Source: Herbidospora yilanensis (GTDB lineage: Bacteria > Actinomycetota > Actinomycetes > Streptosporangiales > Streptosporangiaceae). From it: 64,000 bases of DNA. The DNA is taken from contig NZ_BBXE01000042.1 of NCBI RefSeq assembly GCF_001570565.1, positions 1-64,000 of the forward strand, in the 5' to 3' direction. How positions within the stretch are numbered: position 1 is the stretch's first letter; every line of letters starts with the position of its first letter. A model generated the notes under the pieces. The model made no database searches. It had not been told where the DNA came from and saw only the letters and a program-made list of their open reading frames with translations. A program made the position numbers and the translations under genes. Below are positions 35,409-43,849 of the stretch, one piece after another.

Positions 35409-37004
35409 GTGGATTTGCCGAAGTGGGGGGAATCCGTGATCCGGTTTCTCAGAGGCCGGTTCGTACGGTTTCTTACAGTCGTCGTGGTCGCCCTGGCCGG
35501 AGCTTGGCTGGGGCTTTTGTTCGGCGCGTCCGTGCAGACGCCCATCGGCCCCGCCGACATCAACATGGCTCTGCGGCCCTCCTTTGACGGGGGCACGGTC
35601 GTCGACGTGCGGCCCCTGGGAACGCTCCGGTTCGACACCCACTCGGGGCCGGTGCAGCTCAACCTCAGCATCGAGGCGGTCCATCCCGAGGCCGCCGAGC
35701 AGATCCTGCAGAACCCGCGCTGGGCCGACCGGTTGCCCGAGACCATCGAGACCGACCTGATGGGCGGCGTACAGGATCTGCTGGTCAGGGCCGCGGTCGG
35801 CGCGGTGGTCGCCGGCTTCCTGGGCGGGCTGATCGTCTTCCGCGACGTCTTCCGCGGCCTGTGGAGCGGCCTGGGCTCGATCCTGCTGGTCGGCGCGATG
35901 GCCGTCACGGCCGCGCTGAGCTTCAACCCGCAGGCGATCGCCGAACCCCGCTACACGGGCCTGCTGACGGGCGTGCCGTCACTGGTGGGCAACGCCCAGT
36001 CGATCGTCACCAAGTTCTCCGAATACCGGGGCCAGCTCGCCAAACTCGTCACGAACATCAGCCGTCTGTACGAAGCCGGCTCGACCCTCCCCATCTACGA
36101 TCCCGACCCTGACACGATCAGGGTCCTGCACATCTCCGACCTGCACATCTACCCGCCGGGCTGGAACGTGGTCCGCTCCCTGATCGACCAGTTCAAGATC
36201 AATCTGGTCATCGACACCGGCGACATCAGCGACCACGGCACCAAGATCGAGAACTCCTTCGTCGAGGAGATCGGCGACCTGGGCATCCCCTACGTGTTCG
36301 TGCGGGGCAACCACGACTCGATGGAGACCCAGAAGGCGGTCGCGAAGCAGAAGAACGCGATCGTCCTCGACGACCGGGTCGCCGAGGTCGAGGGCCTGCG
36401 CATCTACGGCATCGGAGATCCCCGCTTCACCCCCGACAAATCGGTCGAGGTCGACGAGAGCCCCGAGGCGCTGGCCGCCCTGGGGCGCGAGAAGGCCGCC
36501 GGCGTCGCGCCGCCCGAATGGCCGCGCTCGTCATCGACCACGGCGCCGCAGCGGTCTCCGGTCGATCTGGTGGCCGTCCACGACCCGACGATCGGGCGGG
36601 CCTTCTACGGGTCGGTCTCGCTGATCCTGGCCGGGCACGTCCACGCCCGCTCGACCGAGTTGTCGCCGACCGGGTCCCGGTTGATGATCCAGGGCTCGAC
36701 CGGCGGGGCGGGCCTGCGGGGCCTCGAACACGACGAGCCCACGCCTCTCCAGGCCTCGGTTCTCTACTTCAGCAAGGACACCCACAGGCTCCAGGCCTGG
36801 GACGACATCACCGTCGGAGGGCTCGGGGAGCAACGTATCGCCGTGGAGCGTCAAATCGAGGCCGCGCCAGGTCGTACAATTTTCCCTGTGCCAGGGAACG
36901 CCCCGTCCCCGACGGGAACGATCACTGACACACCGTCGCCGGTCGCTTTGGCACAGAGGGCAAACGTCCCCTATGCTTCAGAGGTCCCCGACGGAGCGCG
37001 GTAA
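35409..37004 (+). CDS. Membrane-anchored metallophosphoesterase
   Basis: 531 residues. An N-terminal membrane segment (FLTVVVVALAGAWLGLLFGA) and another hydrophobic pair near 120-180 precede the calcineurin-like domain. Metal ligands are visible in order: HISDLHIYP, DTGDISDHG, VRGNHDSM, AVHDPTIGR and LAGHVHARS. The C-terminal tail is Pro/Thr-rich. It lies directly upstream of tRNA-Glu and is the last protein gene before the tRNA cluster. Substrate not predictable. Confidence 0.9.
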   Translation: MDLPKWGESVIRFLRGRFVRFLTVVVVALAGAWLGLLFGASVQTPIGPADINMALRPSFDGGTVVDVRPLGTLRFDTHSGPVQLNLSIEAVHPEAAEQILQNPRWADRLPETIETDLMGGVQDLLVRAAVGAVVAGFLGGLIVFRDVFRGLWSGLGSILLVGAMAVTAALSFNPQAIAEPRYTGLLTGVPSLVGNAQSIVTKFSEYRGQLAKLVTNISRLYEAGSTLPIYDPDPDTIRVLHISDLHIYPPGWNVVRSLIDQFKINLVIDTGDISDHGTKIENSFVEEIGDLGIPYVFVRGNHDSMETQKAVAKQKNAIVLDDRVAEVEGLRIYGIGDPRFTPDKSVEVDESPEALAALGREKAAGVAPPEWPRSSSTTAPQRSPVDLVAVHDPTIGRAFYGSVSLILAGHVHARSTELSPTGSRLMIQGSTGGAGLRGLEHDEPTPLQASVLYFSKDTHRLQAWDDITVGGLGEQRIAVERQIEAAPGRTIFPVPGNAPSPTGTITDTPSPVALAQRANVPYASEVPDGAR

Positions 37005-37024
37005 GGACAGAGAGAAATCTCTGC

Positions 37025-37097
37025 GCCCCCATCGTCTAGCGGCCTAGGACACCGCCCTTTCAAGGCGGCGGCACGGGTTCGAATCCCGTTGGGGGCA
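37025..37097 (+). tRNA. tRNA-Glu (anticodon TTC)
   Basis: The acceptor arm GCCCCCA pairs with TGGGGGC. The anticodon stem CCGCC/GGCGG holds CTTTCAA, anticodon TTC. The T arm is CGGG TTCGAAT CCCG. Confidence 0.96.
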
Positions 37098-37194
37098 CGG
37101 AAGGGCCAGGAAAACGGCAGGTCGAAGACCTCCGAAGAACTGGTAAGCTACAAAAGCCGAAAGCGAAACGCCGGAAGCAAAAGTAGCAAAGCAA

Positions 37195-37269
37195 GGTCCT
37201 GTAGAGCAGTTTGGAGTGCTCGCCACCCTGTCAAGGTGGAGGTCGCGGGTTCAAGTCCCGTCAGGACCG
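37195..37269 (+). tRNA. tRNA-Asp (anticodon GTC)
   Basis: The acceptor arm GGTCCTG pairs with CAGGACC. The anticodon stem CCACC/GGTGG holds CTGTCAA, anticodon GTC. It is separated from tRNA-Phe by four bases. Confidence 0.96.
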
Positions 37270-37273
37270 CTTG

Positions 37274-37347
37274 GGTCAGGTAGCTCAGTTGGTACGAGCG
37301 ACCGCCTGAAAAGCGGTAGGTCGGCGGTTCGACCCCGCCCCTGACCA
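37274..37347 (+). tRNA. tRNA-Phe (anticodon GAA)
   Basis: The acceptor arm GGTCAGG pairs with CCTGACC. The anticodon stem ACCGC/GCGGT holds CTGAAAA, anticodon GAA. The T arm is GGCGG TTCGACC CCGCC. Confidence 0.96.
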
Positions 37348-37369
37348 CATCTCTTGCTCGAATGAAACG

Positions 37370-37399
37370 CCCTGGACACATCGTGTGCCGGGGTTTTTT
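37370..37399 (+). terminator. Intrinsic terminator of the tRNA-Glu/Asp/Phe cluster
   Basis: The stem CCCTGG(A)CACA pairs with TGTGCCGGGG around TCG, with one bulged A and a wobble, and is followed by six T. It lies 22 bases after tRNA-Phe. Confidence 0.8.
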
Positions 37400-37459
37400 C
37401 ATTTCCCGTGACAATTCCCGAGGGCCCGCCGCGACGTCGTCCGGCGGGCCCTCGGCGGT

Positions 37460-38206
37460 TCAGCCGACTCTCGGCTCGTTCGCGCTGAAGGTGTTGCACG
37501 ATTTGGCGTCCCGCGACTCGAAGCCGCGCGTGAACCACGCCTCCCGGTTGCGCGGCGAGCCGTGGCTGCCGTTGATGCCGCCCCCGTCGTCGTCGAGGGT
37601 CATCATGCGCCGCAGGTTCCGCAGATCGGCGGCGGGCCGGTTCAGCGACTTCCAGGCGCTGCCCATGAACACCCCGGCCAGGCACTCCGACTGCAGTTCG
37701 ACGCGCCGGGAGCGCTCCAGTTCCTCGTCCTGGCCGGAGGTCGGCAGGTTGACCTCCGCCCACAGGATCCCCGTCATGTGCTGGACGTGGTGGCCGTATT
37801 CGTGGGCGGCCAGCAGGAAGGTGCTGAGATCGTGAGGGGTGGCCAGCAGGCGCTGGTCGAGCAGGACGTCGAAGCGGCGGTCGGCGGGGCAGTACTGGCC
37901 CTGGATGCCCTGCCGCCACATCACCCCGCATCGGACCTCGGGCCGGTTGACGAACCCCACGCCCGCCGGGGGCATCGGCACGCCGACCTTGCCCATGTGG
38001 GCCGACCACGCGGCGTTCATGCAGTCGACGAGCGAGCGGAGGTATCTCCTCGTCCGGTCGCGGTCGCCGACGGCGACGGTCTTCTCGGGGCAGTCGACCT
38101 CGGCCATCTGGCCGGCCCGGTAGAGCAGGTTGCCGGTCAGGACGGGGTCGTCGACCGGGTAGGCCGTGCCGCCCAGCAGCAGGAGGGAGACGAGGAGTGC
38201 GCGCAT
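37460..38206 (-). CDS. Secreted neutral zinc metallopeptidase, copy 1
   Basis: 248 residues, YpfJ/PF04228-like. A signal peptide (LLVSLLLLGGTAYP) is followed by VLTGNLLYRAGQMAEVDCP and a conserved fold with LAAHEYGHHVQHMTG as the zinc HExxH site. The C-terminal RNREAWFTRGFESRDAKSCNT is shared with the two upstream paralogues (core WFTRGFESRDAKSCNT). Paired Cys residues suggest disulfides. Last of three tandem paralogues on the minus strand, abutting the next. Confidence 0.9.
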   Translation of the reverse strand: MRALLVSLLLLGGTAYPVDDPVLTGNLLYRAGQMAEVDCPEKTVAVGDRDRTRRYLRSLVDCMNAAWSAHMGKVGVPMPPAGVGFVNRPEVRCGVMWRQGIQGQYCPADRRFDVLLDQRLLATPHDLSTFLLAAHEYGHHVQHMTGILWAEVNLPTSGQDEELERSRRVELQSECLAGVFMGSAWKSLNRPAADLRNLRRMMTLDDDGGGINGSHGSPRNREAWFTRGFESRDAKSCNTFSANEPRVG

Positions 38207-38950
38207 CTATGCCACCTTGCCGGGCTCGGAGGTCCAGGTGTTGCACGATTTCGGGTCGCGGGACTCGAATCCCCGCGTGAACCAGGTCTGCTGGTTCTTG
38301 CCTTTGCCGTGGTCGTGGCCTTTCCAGTACTCGTCGCCGCTGCTCCGGATGATCTCCTTGAGCTCGGCCACGTCGCTCGCCGGGCGGCCGAGCGACGCGA
38401 AGGCGCTGCCCATGAAAACCCCTGACAGGCAGGTGGCCTGGAGTTCTAATCGGCGGGTCTGTTCCTGGGTCTCGCGTTTTCCACTGGTCGGATAGTGGTT
38501 GAAGGCGTCGAGGAGGCCCATCGTCTTCTGGATGTGGTGGCCGTATTCGTGGCCGACGAGGTGGAAGATGAACAGGCTGTGGGGATATTCGAGCAGGTTC
38601 CGGTCGAGCAGGATGACATAGCCGAAATTCCGGTAGCAGTACTGTCCGGCGACGCTGGCCTCCCATTTCGATCCGCAGTGGTCCTTGCGGCTGTTGATGA
38701 ATCCCACGCCCGAGTTCGTGAGCGGCAGGCCCACCTTCTTGAGCTGGGCCCGCCAGGCCTTGTTGAGGCAGTCGTTCAGCGCCTCGATGTACTTCCTGGC
38801 CTGCGGGCGGTTCATCGACGAGATCGGCTTCTCGCGGCACTTGACCTTGGCCATCTTCCCCGTCCGGTAGAGCGGGTTCTTGACGAGCGTCTGGTCGTAG
38901 ACGGGGTGGGCGGTCGTGACGGACAGCGCCAGGGCGAGGTGGATGAGCAT
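38207..38950 (-). CDS. Secreted neutral zinc metallopeptidase, copy 2
   Basis: 247 residues, same architecture as its neighbours: N-terminal signal sequence (LIHLALALSVTTAHP), NPLYRTGKMAKVKC, zinc motif VGHEYGHHIQKTMG and C-terminal WFTRGFESRDPKSCNTW. Its stop codon directly precedes the start of copy 1. The substrate of the family is unknown; family membership is clear. Confidence 0.9.
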   Translation of the reverse strand: MLIHLALALSVTTAHPVYDQTLVKNPLYRTGKMAKVKCREKPISSMNRPQARKYIEALNDCLNKAWRAQLKKVGLPLTNSGVGFINSRKDHCGSKWEASVAGQYCYRNFGYVILLDRNLLEYPHSLFIFHLVGHEYGHHIQKTMGLLDAFNHYPTSGKRETQEQTRRLELQATCLSGVFMGSAFASLGRPASDVAELKEIIRSSGDEYWKGHDHGKGKNQQTWFTRGFESRDPKSCNTWTSEPGKVA

Positions 38951-38951
38951 G

Positions 38952-39704
38952 TCAGGCGACCTGTGCCGACTTGGCGGTCCAGGTGTTGCAGGCGCCCGGT
39001 TTCCGGGTCGCGAAGCCCTTGTCGAGCCAGGCCAGCACGCTCTTGCCCCGCCCGTGGGTGCGGCTGTGGCCGGTGCCGTCGAGTTCGCGCAGATACTGCC
39101 AGTCGGCGTCGCCGCGGCCCAGCGTCGGCCAGACCGCGCCGAAGAAGACGCCGGCCAGGCATTCGGCCTGGAGCTCGTTGCGGCGGATCTGCTGGTAGAG
39201 CTCGGCCTTGGAGCGGTAGGGGTGGGTGCGGTACGCGTCGGCCATGCCCGTCAGGTTCTGCACGTGGTGGCCGAACTCGTGGGCGATCACGAGGTACAGA
39301 TAGAGGTTCGACGGCTCGACCAGGGCGTCCTTGTCGAGCAGCACCATGAAGCGGTGTTGTGAGTCGCAGTAGCGGCCGGCGGCGTCGCCCCACTTGCGGC
39401 CGCAGAACGGCTTCGGCCTGGCCTGGAAGCTGATCTTGACCGGGGTGAAGGGCAGGCCGTTCCTGCGGAAGTGTGCACCCCAGGCCTCGTTGAGGCAGGT
39501 CGCCACCGTCGTCGCGTAGTTGCGGGCCGAGGCCGCGTCGCCGTCGCGTAACGGGGGTTCGGGGCAGTCGACCGGTGCGAGCCGGCCCGTTCGGTAGAGC
39601 GCGTTCTGGGTGAGGACGCGGTCGTCGATCGGGTAGGCGGACGCCGGGGCCGCCCCCACGGCCAGCAGCGAGACGAGCACGGTGACGAATGGGGTTAAAC
39701 GCAC
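38952..39704 (-). CDS. Secreted neutral zinc metallopeptidase, copy 3
   Basis: 250 residues. Signal peptide (VTVLVSLLAVGAAPASA), NALYRTGRLAPVDCP, zinc motif IAHEFGHHVQNLTG and a C-terminal WLDKGFATRKPGACNTW. It is the first of the three in transcription order and separated by one base from copy 2, so the three form one operon. The most divergent copy by eye (HEFGHH rather than HEYGHH). Confidence 0.9.
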   Translation of the reverse strand: MRLTPFVTVLVSLLAVGAAPASAYPIDDRVLTQNALYRTGRLAPVDCPEPPLRDGDAASARNYATTVATCLNEAWGAHFRRNGLPFTPVKISFQARPKPFCGRKWGDAAGRYCDSQHRFMVLLDKDALVEPSNLYLYLVIAHEFGHHVQNLTGMADAYRTHPYRSKAELYQQIRRNELQAECLAGVFFGAVWPTLGRGDADWQYLRELDGTGHSRTHGRGKSVLAWLDKGFATRKPGACNTWTAKSAQVA

Positions 39705-39733
39705 ACAGGTGATCCTAGGTGGGACACCGGCGG

Positions 39734-40363
39734 TTATGCCTGGTTGATGAAGGAGGCGACCTCCTCAGGGTGGCTCAGCATGGGCATGTGGCCGGCCGGG
39801 ATCTCGCCCGTGACGGCGTTCGGCAGGCGTTCGGCGACCACGCGGCGCATGAAGTCGATGGGGAAGAAGCGGTCTTCCGTACAGAACAGGAATCTAACCG
39901 GCACGTCGGGCCAGGGCCGGCCGGTGACCTCGAACGGGGTGAACGACTGGTCGCGGGTCGCGGCGTTCCCGATCGCGATGCCCTCGGGGTCGACGCCGTT
40001 GTAGAAGACCGCGTTCTCGTCGGAGGAGTCGACGCCCAGGGCGTTGTGGCCGGTGGCCTCCCACCATTCGACGCCGGTCTCGCCGGGCTTCGGGACCATC
40101 GCGGTTATGAGCACGATCGCGCGCGCCGGGACGCGGGCGGCGACCAGGGGAGCGGTCAGGCCGCCGAGCGAGTGGGCCACCACGACGACGTCCTTCCGGT
40201 CGCCGACGGCCTCGACGGCGAGGTCGGCGTATTCGGGCACGCCCGCCGACGGGTCGCCGGTCGGCAGGTCGAGGGCGATCACCTCGCCGTCGAGCTGGGG
40301 AATCAGCCGGCTCCAGTAGCCGGGTCCGGCGCCGCCGCCGGGAATTAGAACGTTAGTACGCAT
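39734..40363 (-). CDS. Alpha/beta hydrolase
   Basis: 209 residues. The nucleophile elbow is VVVVAHSLGG. The acid is probably in FLFCTEDRFFP and the His in AGHMPMLSHP. The oxyanion region is LIPGGGAGPGYW. No signal peptide. It resembles the small esterase group including plant MES-like and lincomycin-type hydrolases; substrate unknown. Divergent from the PL8 lyase gene, with start codons only 22 bases apart. Confidence 0.9.
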   Translation of the reverse strand: MRTNVLIPGGGAGPGYWSRLIPQLDGEVIALDLPTGDPSAGVPEYADLAVEAVGDRKDVVVVAHSLGGLTAPLVAARVPARAIVLITAMVPKPGETGVEWWEATGHNALGVDSSDENAVFYNGVDPEGIAIGNAATRDQSFTPFEVTGRPWPDVPVRFLFCTEDRFFPIDFMRRVVAERLPNAVTGEIPAGHMPMLSHPEEVASFINQA

Positions 40364-40385
40364 GTGCCTACTCTATGGTGGGCGC

Positions 40386-42098
40386 ATGCTCTCGCGGCGT
40401 GATTTCCTGGCCGGGACCCTGCTGACGGCCGCCGGAAGCCGCGATGACGCCTGGTCGAGGCTGGCGCGCAACTGGGCGGCCGTCTCGTCCCGTGGTGAGC
40501 CACGCTCGCCCCATCACGCCCTGGCCCGGGAGTTCCGGCAGACCGGCGATCCGATGCTGAAGAGAAGGGTCGCCGGCGAGATCCGCCGGGCGGTCCGCGA
40601 GGCCTACCACGCCGGGGCGGTCAAGACCGGGAACTGGTGGAACTGGGAGATCGGGGTGCCCAAGTGGCTGCTCGACCTCGCGATCCTCGTCGGCCACCGC
40701 GACGACGGCCTGATCGAGGCGGTCGACCACTTCGTCCGGCCCTGGCGGCTGCAGTTCTACCGGGGCACCAGCACCGCCGCCAACCGCACCGACCTGTGCC
40801 TGGTCACGCTGCTCAACGGCATCCTGGCCCGCGACCCGCGGAAGCTCTCCCGCGCCGCCGGGGCGCTCTCGCCCGTCTTCCGCCACGTCACGAGCGGTGA
40901 CGGCCTCTACCGCGACGGGTCGTTCATCCAGCACTCGACCGTCCCCTACCAGGGCACCTACGGGGCCTCGATGCTCCACGGCATCGGCGCGATCCTCAGA
41001 ACGCTGCGCGGCACCCCGTGGGAGATCACCGACCCGGCCCTGCGCAACGTCCTCGACGCCGTCGAACACTCCTTCCTGCCCTTCCTCCACGAGGGCCGGA
41101 TGATGGACCTGGTCAGCGGGCGCGCGATCGCGCGCAAGCCCGACGGAGACCGGAGAAGGGCCCGCGCCCTCACCGACGCGCTCGACCTGCTCGGCGAGTC
41201 GGCCCCCGCATCCCAGCGGGCGCGCTGGCGCGAACTGATCGCGAACCCGCCCACCGGCCACCGGCTGATGCCGGCGAGCGCCCGCGCCGTCCACCGCCGC
41301 GACGGCTGGACGGCCGCGCTCAGCATGGCCTCCCACCGGGTCGCCCACTACGAGCACGGCAACGGCGAGAACCTGCGCGGCTGGCACACCGGCGCCGGAA
41401 TGCTCTATTGGTGGGGCGAAGGCCACGGCGACCACTACTCGGGCGACTTCTGGCACACCGTCGACCCCTACCGCCTGCCCGGCACGACGGTCTCGACCAA
41501 ACGCCTGCCCGACGGCGCGGGCGGCGCCTGGGGGGAGAACTGCCCGCCCGCGCGGTGGGTCGGCGGGGCCTCCGACGGCGTCCACGCCACCGTCGGCCAG
41601 CACCTCTTCGGCCTCGAAAGCACCCTTGAGGCCCGCAAGTCGTGGATCTTCCTCGACGACATGGTGGTCTGTCTGGGCACGGGGATCACCTGCCGCGACG
41701 GGGTGCCGGTCGAGACGATCGTCGACAACCGCCGCACCCGCGCCCGGCTGACCCTCGGCGACGGCTGGGCCCACCTGGAAGGCCACGGCGGCTACGTCTT
41801 CGACGGCCCACTCCGCGTCCACCAGGGCGAATACACCACGCTCTGGTTCGACCACGGCACCGACCCGACCGACGCCCGCTACTTCTACGCGCTGCTCCCC
41901 AACGCCGACCTGGCGGCCACGAAGGCGGCTCGGGTCACCGTCGTCGCCAACACGCCGGCCCGGCAGGGTGTCACCACGGGCGACCTGACCGCCGTGAACT
42001 TCTGGCGGCCCGGCACGGTCGCCGGGATCACGGTCACCGAGCCGTCGGCGATCCTCTACCGGCCCGGCCACTTTCTCGTGGCCGAACCGCAGGGCTAA
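40386..42098 (+). CDS. Polysaccharide lyase family 8 (hyaluronate/chondroitin/xanthan lyase type), Tat-exported
   Basis: 570 residues. The N-terminus MLSRRDFLAGTLLTAAG has a twin-arginine motif, so it is likely exported folded. The alpha/alpha toroid contains NWWNWEIGVPKWLLDL (catalytic Asn region) and DGSFIQHSTVPYQGTYG (catalytic His and Tyr region). The later beta domain has NGENLRGWHTGAGMLYWW. Shorter than many PL8 enzymes, which often have extra binding domains. It cleaves uronic-acid polysaccharides by elimination; the exact polymer cannot be told. Confidence 0.88.
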   Translation: MLSRRDFLAGTLLTAAGSRDDAWSRLARNWAAVSSRGEPRSPHHALAREFRQTGDPMLKRRVAGEIRRAVREAYHAGAVKTGNWWNWEIGVPKWLLDLAILVGHRDDGLIEAVDHFVRPWRLQFYRGTSTAANRTDLCLVTLLNGILARDPRKLSRAAGALSPVFRHVTSGDGLYRDGSFIQHSTVPYQGTYGASMLHGIGAILRTLRGTPWEITDPALRNVLDAVEHSFLPFLHEGRMMDLVSGRAIARKPDGDRRRARALTDALDLLGESAPASQRARWRELIANPPTGHRLMPASARAVHRRDGWTAALSMASHRVAHYEHGNGENLRGWHTGAGMLYWWGEGHGDHYSGDFWHTVDPYRLPGTTVSTKRLPDGAGGAWGENCPPARWVGGASDGVHATVGQHLFGLESTLEARKSWIFLDDMVVCLGTGITCRDGVPVETIVDNRRTRARLTLGDGWAHLEGHGGYVFDGPLRVHQGEYTTLWFDHGTDPTDARYFYALLPNADLAATKAARVTVVANTPARQGVTTGDLTAVNFWRPGTVAGITVTEPSAILYRPGHFLVAEPQG

Positions 42099-42586
42099 CG
42101 CACCTTCCTGGGTTTGCCGAGCTGCTTGATCGTCTGGGGATCGGCGCCCTTGGGCAGGTCGGCGACGGTGATGGGCCCCTTGCCGTGGGCGACCTTCATG
42201 TTGGGGGAGCACAGACCCGTGGTCATCCGGCCCTCCGACTTGTAGGCGAACACCAGATACCGGGCGCCACGGGAGAACCGGGTGCCACACGCCGCAGACT
42301 GCGTGTGCGTGCTCACCGTGACGACGGCCTTCGGCCTTCCCCTGTACGCATGGTCGACCCGGAAGGTGTACACGACCGGCTGCACCGGGTCCCACCGGTC
42401 CTTCGGCCGTTTCACCGCCTTGGCGGTGCCGGTGAACACCAGCGTCGAGTTCTTCAGGTGGTAGGGCACTTCCGGGGGCACGCAGCTACAGGCGTACGAG
42501 GGGGTCGCCCCGAAGACGAGGGTGCCCAGGACGAGGGTGAGAGCGATCACGATTCGACGCAGCATGCCCCTGAGACGGAATCCCAT
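42095..42586 (-). CDS. Secreted TIMP-like (netrin-fold) protein
   Basis: 163 residues. A signal peptide (ALTLVLGTLVFGATPSYA) is followed at once by CSCVPPEVP, the N-terminal Cys-x-Cys arrangement of tissue-inhibitor-of-metalloproteinase folds. Other fold features are LVFTGTAKAV, AYRGRPKAVVTV, and CGTRFSRGARYLVFAY with a late Cys in GLCSPN. In animals this N-terminal Cys coordinates the protease zinc; in bacteria the function is unknown. Converges on the PL8 gene, sharing three bases. The start could also be the ATG at 42565. Confidence 0.72.
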   Translation of the reverse strand: MGFRLRGMLRRIVIALTLVLGTLVFGATPSYACSCVPPEVPYHLKNSTLVFTGTAKAVKRPKDRWDPVQPVVYTFRVDHAYRGRPKAVVTVSTHTQSAACGTRFSRGARYLVFAYKSEGRMTTGLCSPNMKVAHGKGPITVADLPKGADPQTIKQLGKPRKVR

Positions 42587-42710
42587 GCCGATCGGTTCGG
42601 GCGAAAAACCTGGGTTTGGCTAGTCGCGATCAAGAGAGCCCACTACGCTTGGCCAGCAGTGAATCCGCCGTGTGTCCGCGGGCCTTCTCTCATTTCATTG
42701 GGGTGGCTAC

Positions 42711-43067
42711 GTGTCGGGGCCCGGCGTTGAGTTCCTGCTCGCCAATGTGCTGCAAGGTGTCGCCGATCTGTCCGGGGTCGACGGGGCCGCCCTTCGCCTG
42801 CTCGACGACACCGATCGGCTCCGCATGATCGGAGCGACCGACGAAGACGGCTGGGTGCTCGAGCGCGCGGGCTGCTCGGCCCTGTCCGTTCCCCTGGTCG
42901 AGGGCCGAGAAGTCATCGGGGAGCTCACCCTCTACACGCACGAGCGTCACGAGTGGAGCCGTTCCGAGGTGGAAAAAGGCGCGCGTCTGGGCGAGCTCGT
43001 CGTCGTCGCCCTGGAAGCCATGGCCGGGGGCAGGACTGAGTCCTCCGCCTCTGGGCAGGTGAGATGA
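42711..43067 (+). CDS. Short GAF-domain protein
   Basis: 118 residues from GTG 42711; the frame is open back to 42672. A single GAF-like domain: LQGVADLSGVDGAALRLLD, LRMIGATDEDG, SVPLVEGREVIGELTLYTH. No output domain. Its TGA lies next to the following GAF-ANTAR gene, so the two are likely co-transcribed. It probably senses a small ligand or redox state, but nothing identifies it. Confidence 0.65.
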   Translation: MSGPGVEFLLANVLQGVADLSGVDGAALRLLDDTDRLRMIGATDEDGWVLERAGCSALSVPLVEGREVIGELTLYTHERHEWSRSEVEKGARLGELVVVALEAMAGGRTESSASGQVR

Positions 43068-43129
43068 CCACGAAGCTACCTCTCCACGACCGCGCCGGCG
43101 CACAGGTGAGGTTCACGGGAGGATACGGA

Positions 43130-43849
43130 ATGACCCATATCGATCCAGAAGCGCTCGTCGCGAGCCTGCGGCGAATGCAGAAGGCCGCTCCGGCGACCGG
43201 GATCGTGCACCACCTTGAGCGCATCGTCCAGGTCGTCGACCGGATCTTCGGATATTCCGGGGCCGGCCTGATGTTCGCCGACCCCGATCGCATCCTGCGA
43301 TACCTGTTCGCCACCGACGAGGCGGGACGCAGCCTCGAACACGCCCAGGCGACCGTCCAGGCGGGGCCCTGTGTGGCCGCGTACACGACCGACGGCGCCG
43401 TGACCACGTACGACGTCCGGAAGGACGACCGCTGGCCCGATCTCGCGCCGCTCCTGCACCCCGACGTGCGGGCCGTCGCGGGGGTGCCGGTACGTCTCGG
43501 CGGAGAGCCCGTCGGAACGCTCAACGTCTACCAGGACACCACCCACGACTGGGAGGAGTCCGACACCGAGGCGCTGCACGCCTACGCCCACGTGATCGAG
43601 CAGGTCATCGCCGCCGCCGTGGAGGCGGAGGAGAAGTCGCAGCTCGCCGACCAGCTCCAATACGCACTCGACTACCGCGTGGTCATCGAACGGGCCATCG
43701 GGTACCTGATGGGAAAGCACGACCTGACCGCCAGCCAGGCCTTCACGGGCCTGCGCAAGCAGGCCAGGGACAGTCGCCGGAGGGTTGCCGATCTGGCCGC
43801 CGAACTGCTCGGGGAACAGGGTCGTGGAGATCCGGACCACGCGATCTGA
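43130..43849 (+). CDS. GAF-ANTAR transcription antitermination regulator
   Basis: 239 residues from ATG 43130, chosen because GGGAGG at 43117-43122 is well placed; an ATG at 43064 is in frame but weaker. The GAF domain (GAGLMFADPDRILRYLFATD, AGVPVRLGGEPVGTLNVY) is followed by a coiled linker and the ANTAR domain (LDYRVVIERAIGYLMGKHDL, QAFTGLRKQARDSRRRVADL). ANTAR domains bind nascent RNA hairpins to prevent termination. No target hairpin is identified here. Confidence 0.9.
   Translation: MTHIDPEALVASLRRMQKAAPATGIVHHLERIVQVVDRIFGYSGAGLMFADPDRILRYLFATDEAGRSLEHAQATVQAGPCVAAYTTDGAVTTYDVRKDDRWPDLAPLLHPDVRAVAGVPVRLGGEPVGTLNVYQDTTHDWEESDTEALHAYAHVIEQVIAAAVEAEEKSQLADQLQYALDYRVVIERAIGYLMGKHDLTASQAFTGLRKQARDSRRRVADLAAELLGEQGRGDPDHAI

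Noticed and set aside
37098-37194. Possible fourth tRNA between tRNA-Glu and tRNA-Asp
   Set aside because: The stretch has no acceptor or T-arm pairing.
40368-42395. 675-codon minus-strand open frame across the PL8 lyase
   Set aside because: Low-complexity Gly/Arg/Val sequence typical of antisense GC-rich DNA; the plus strand encodes a complete lyase with Tat signal.
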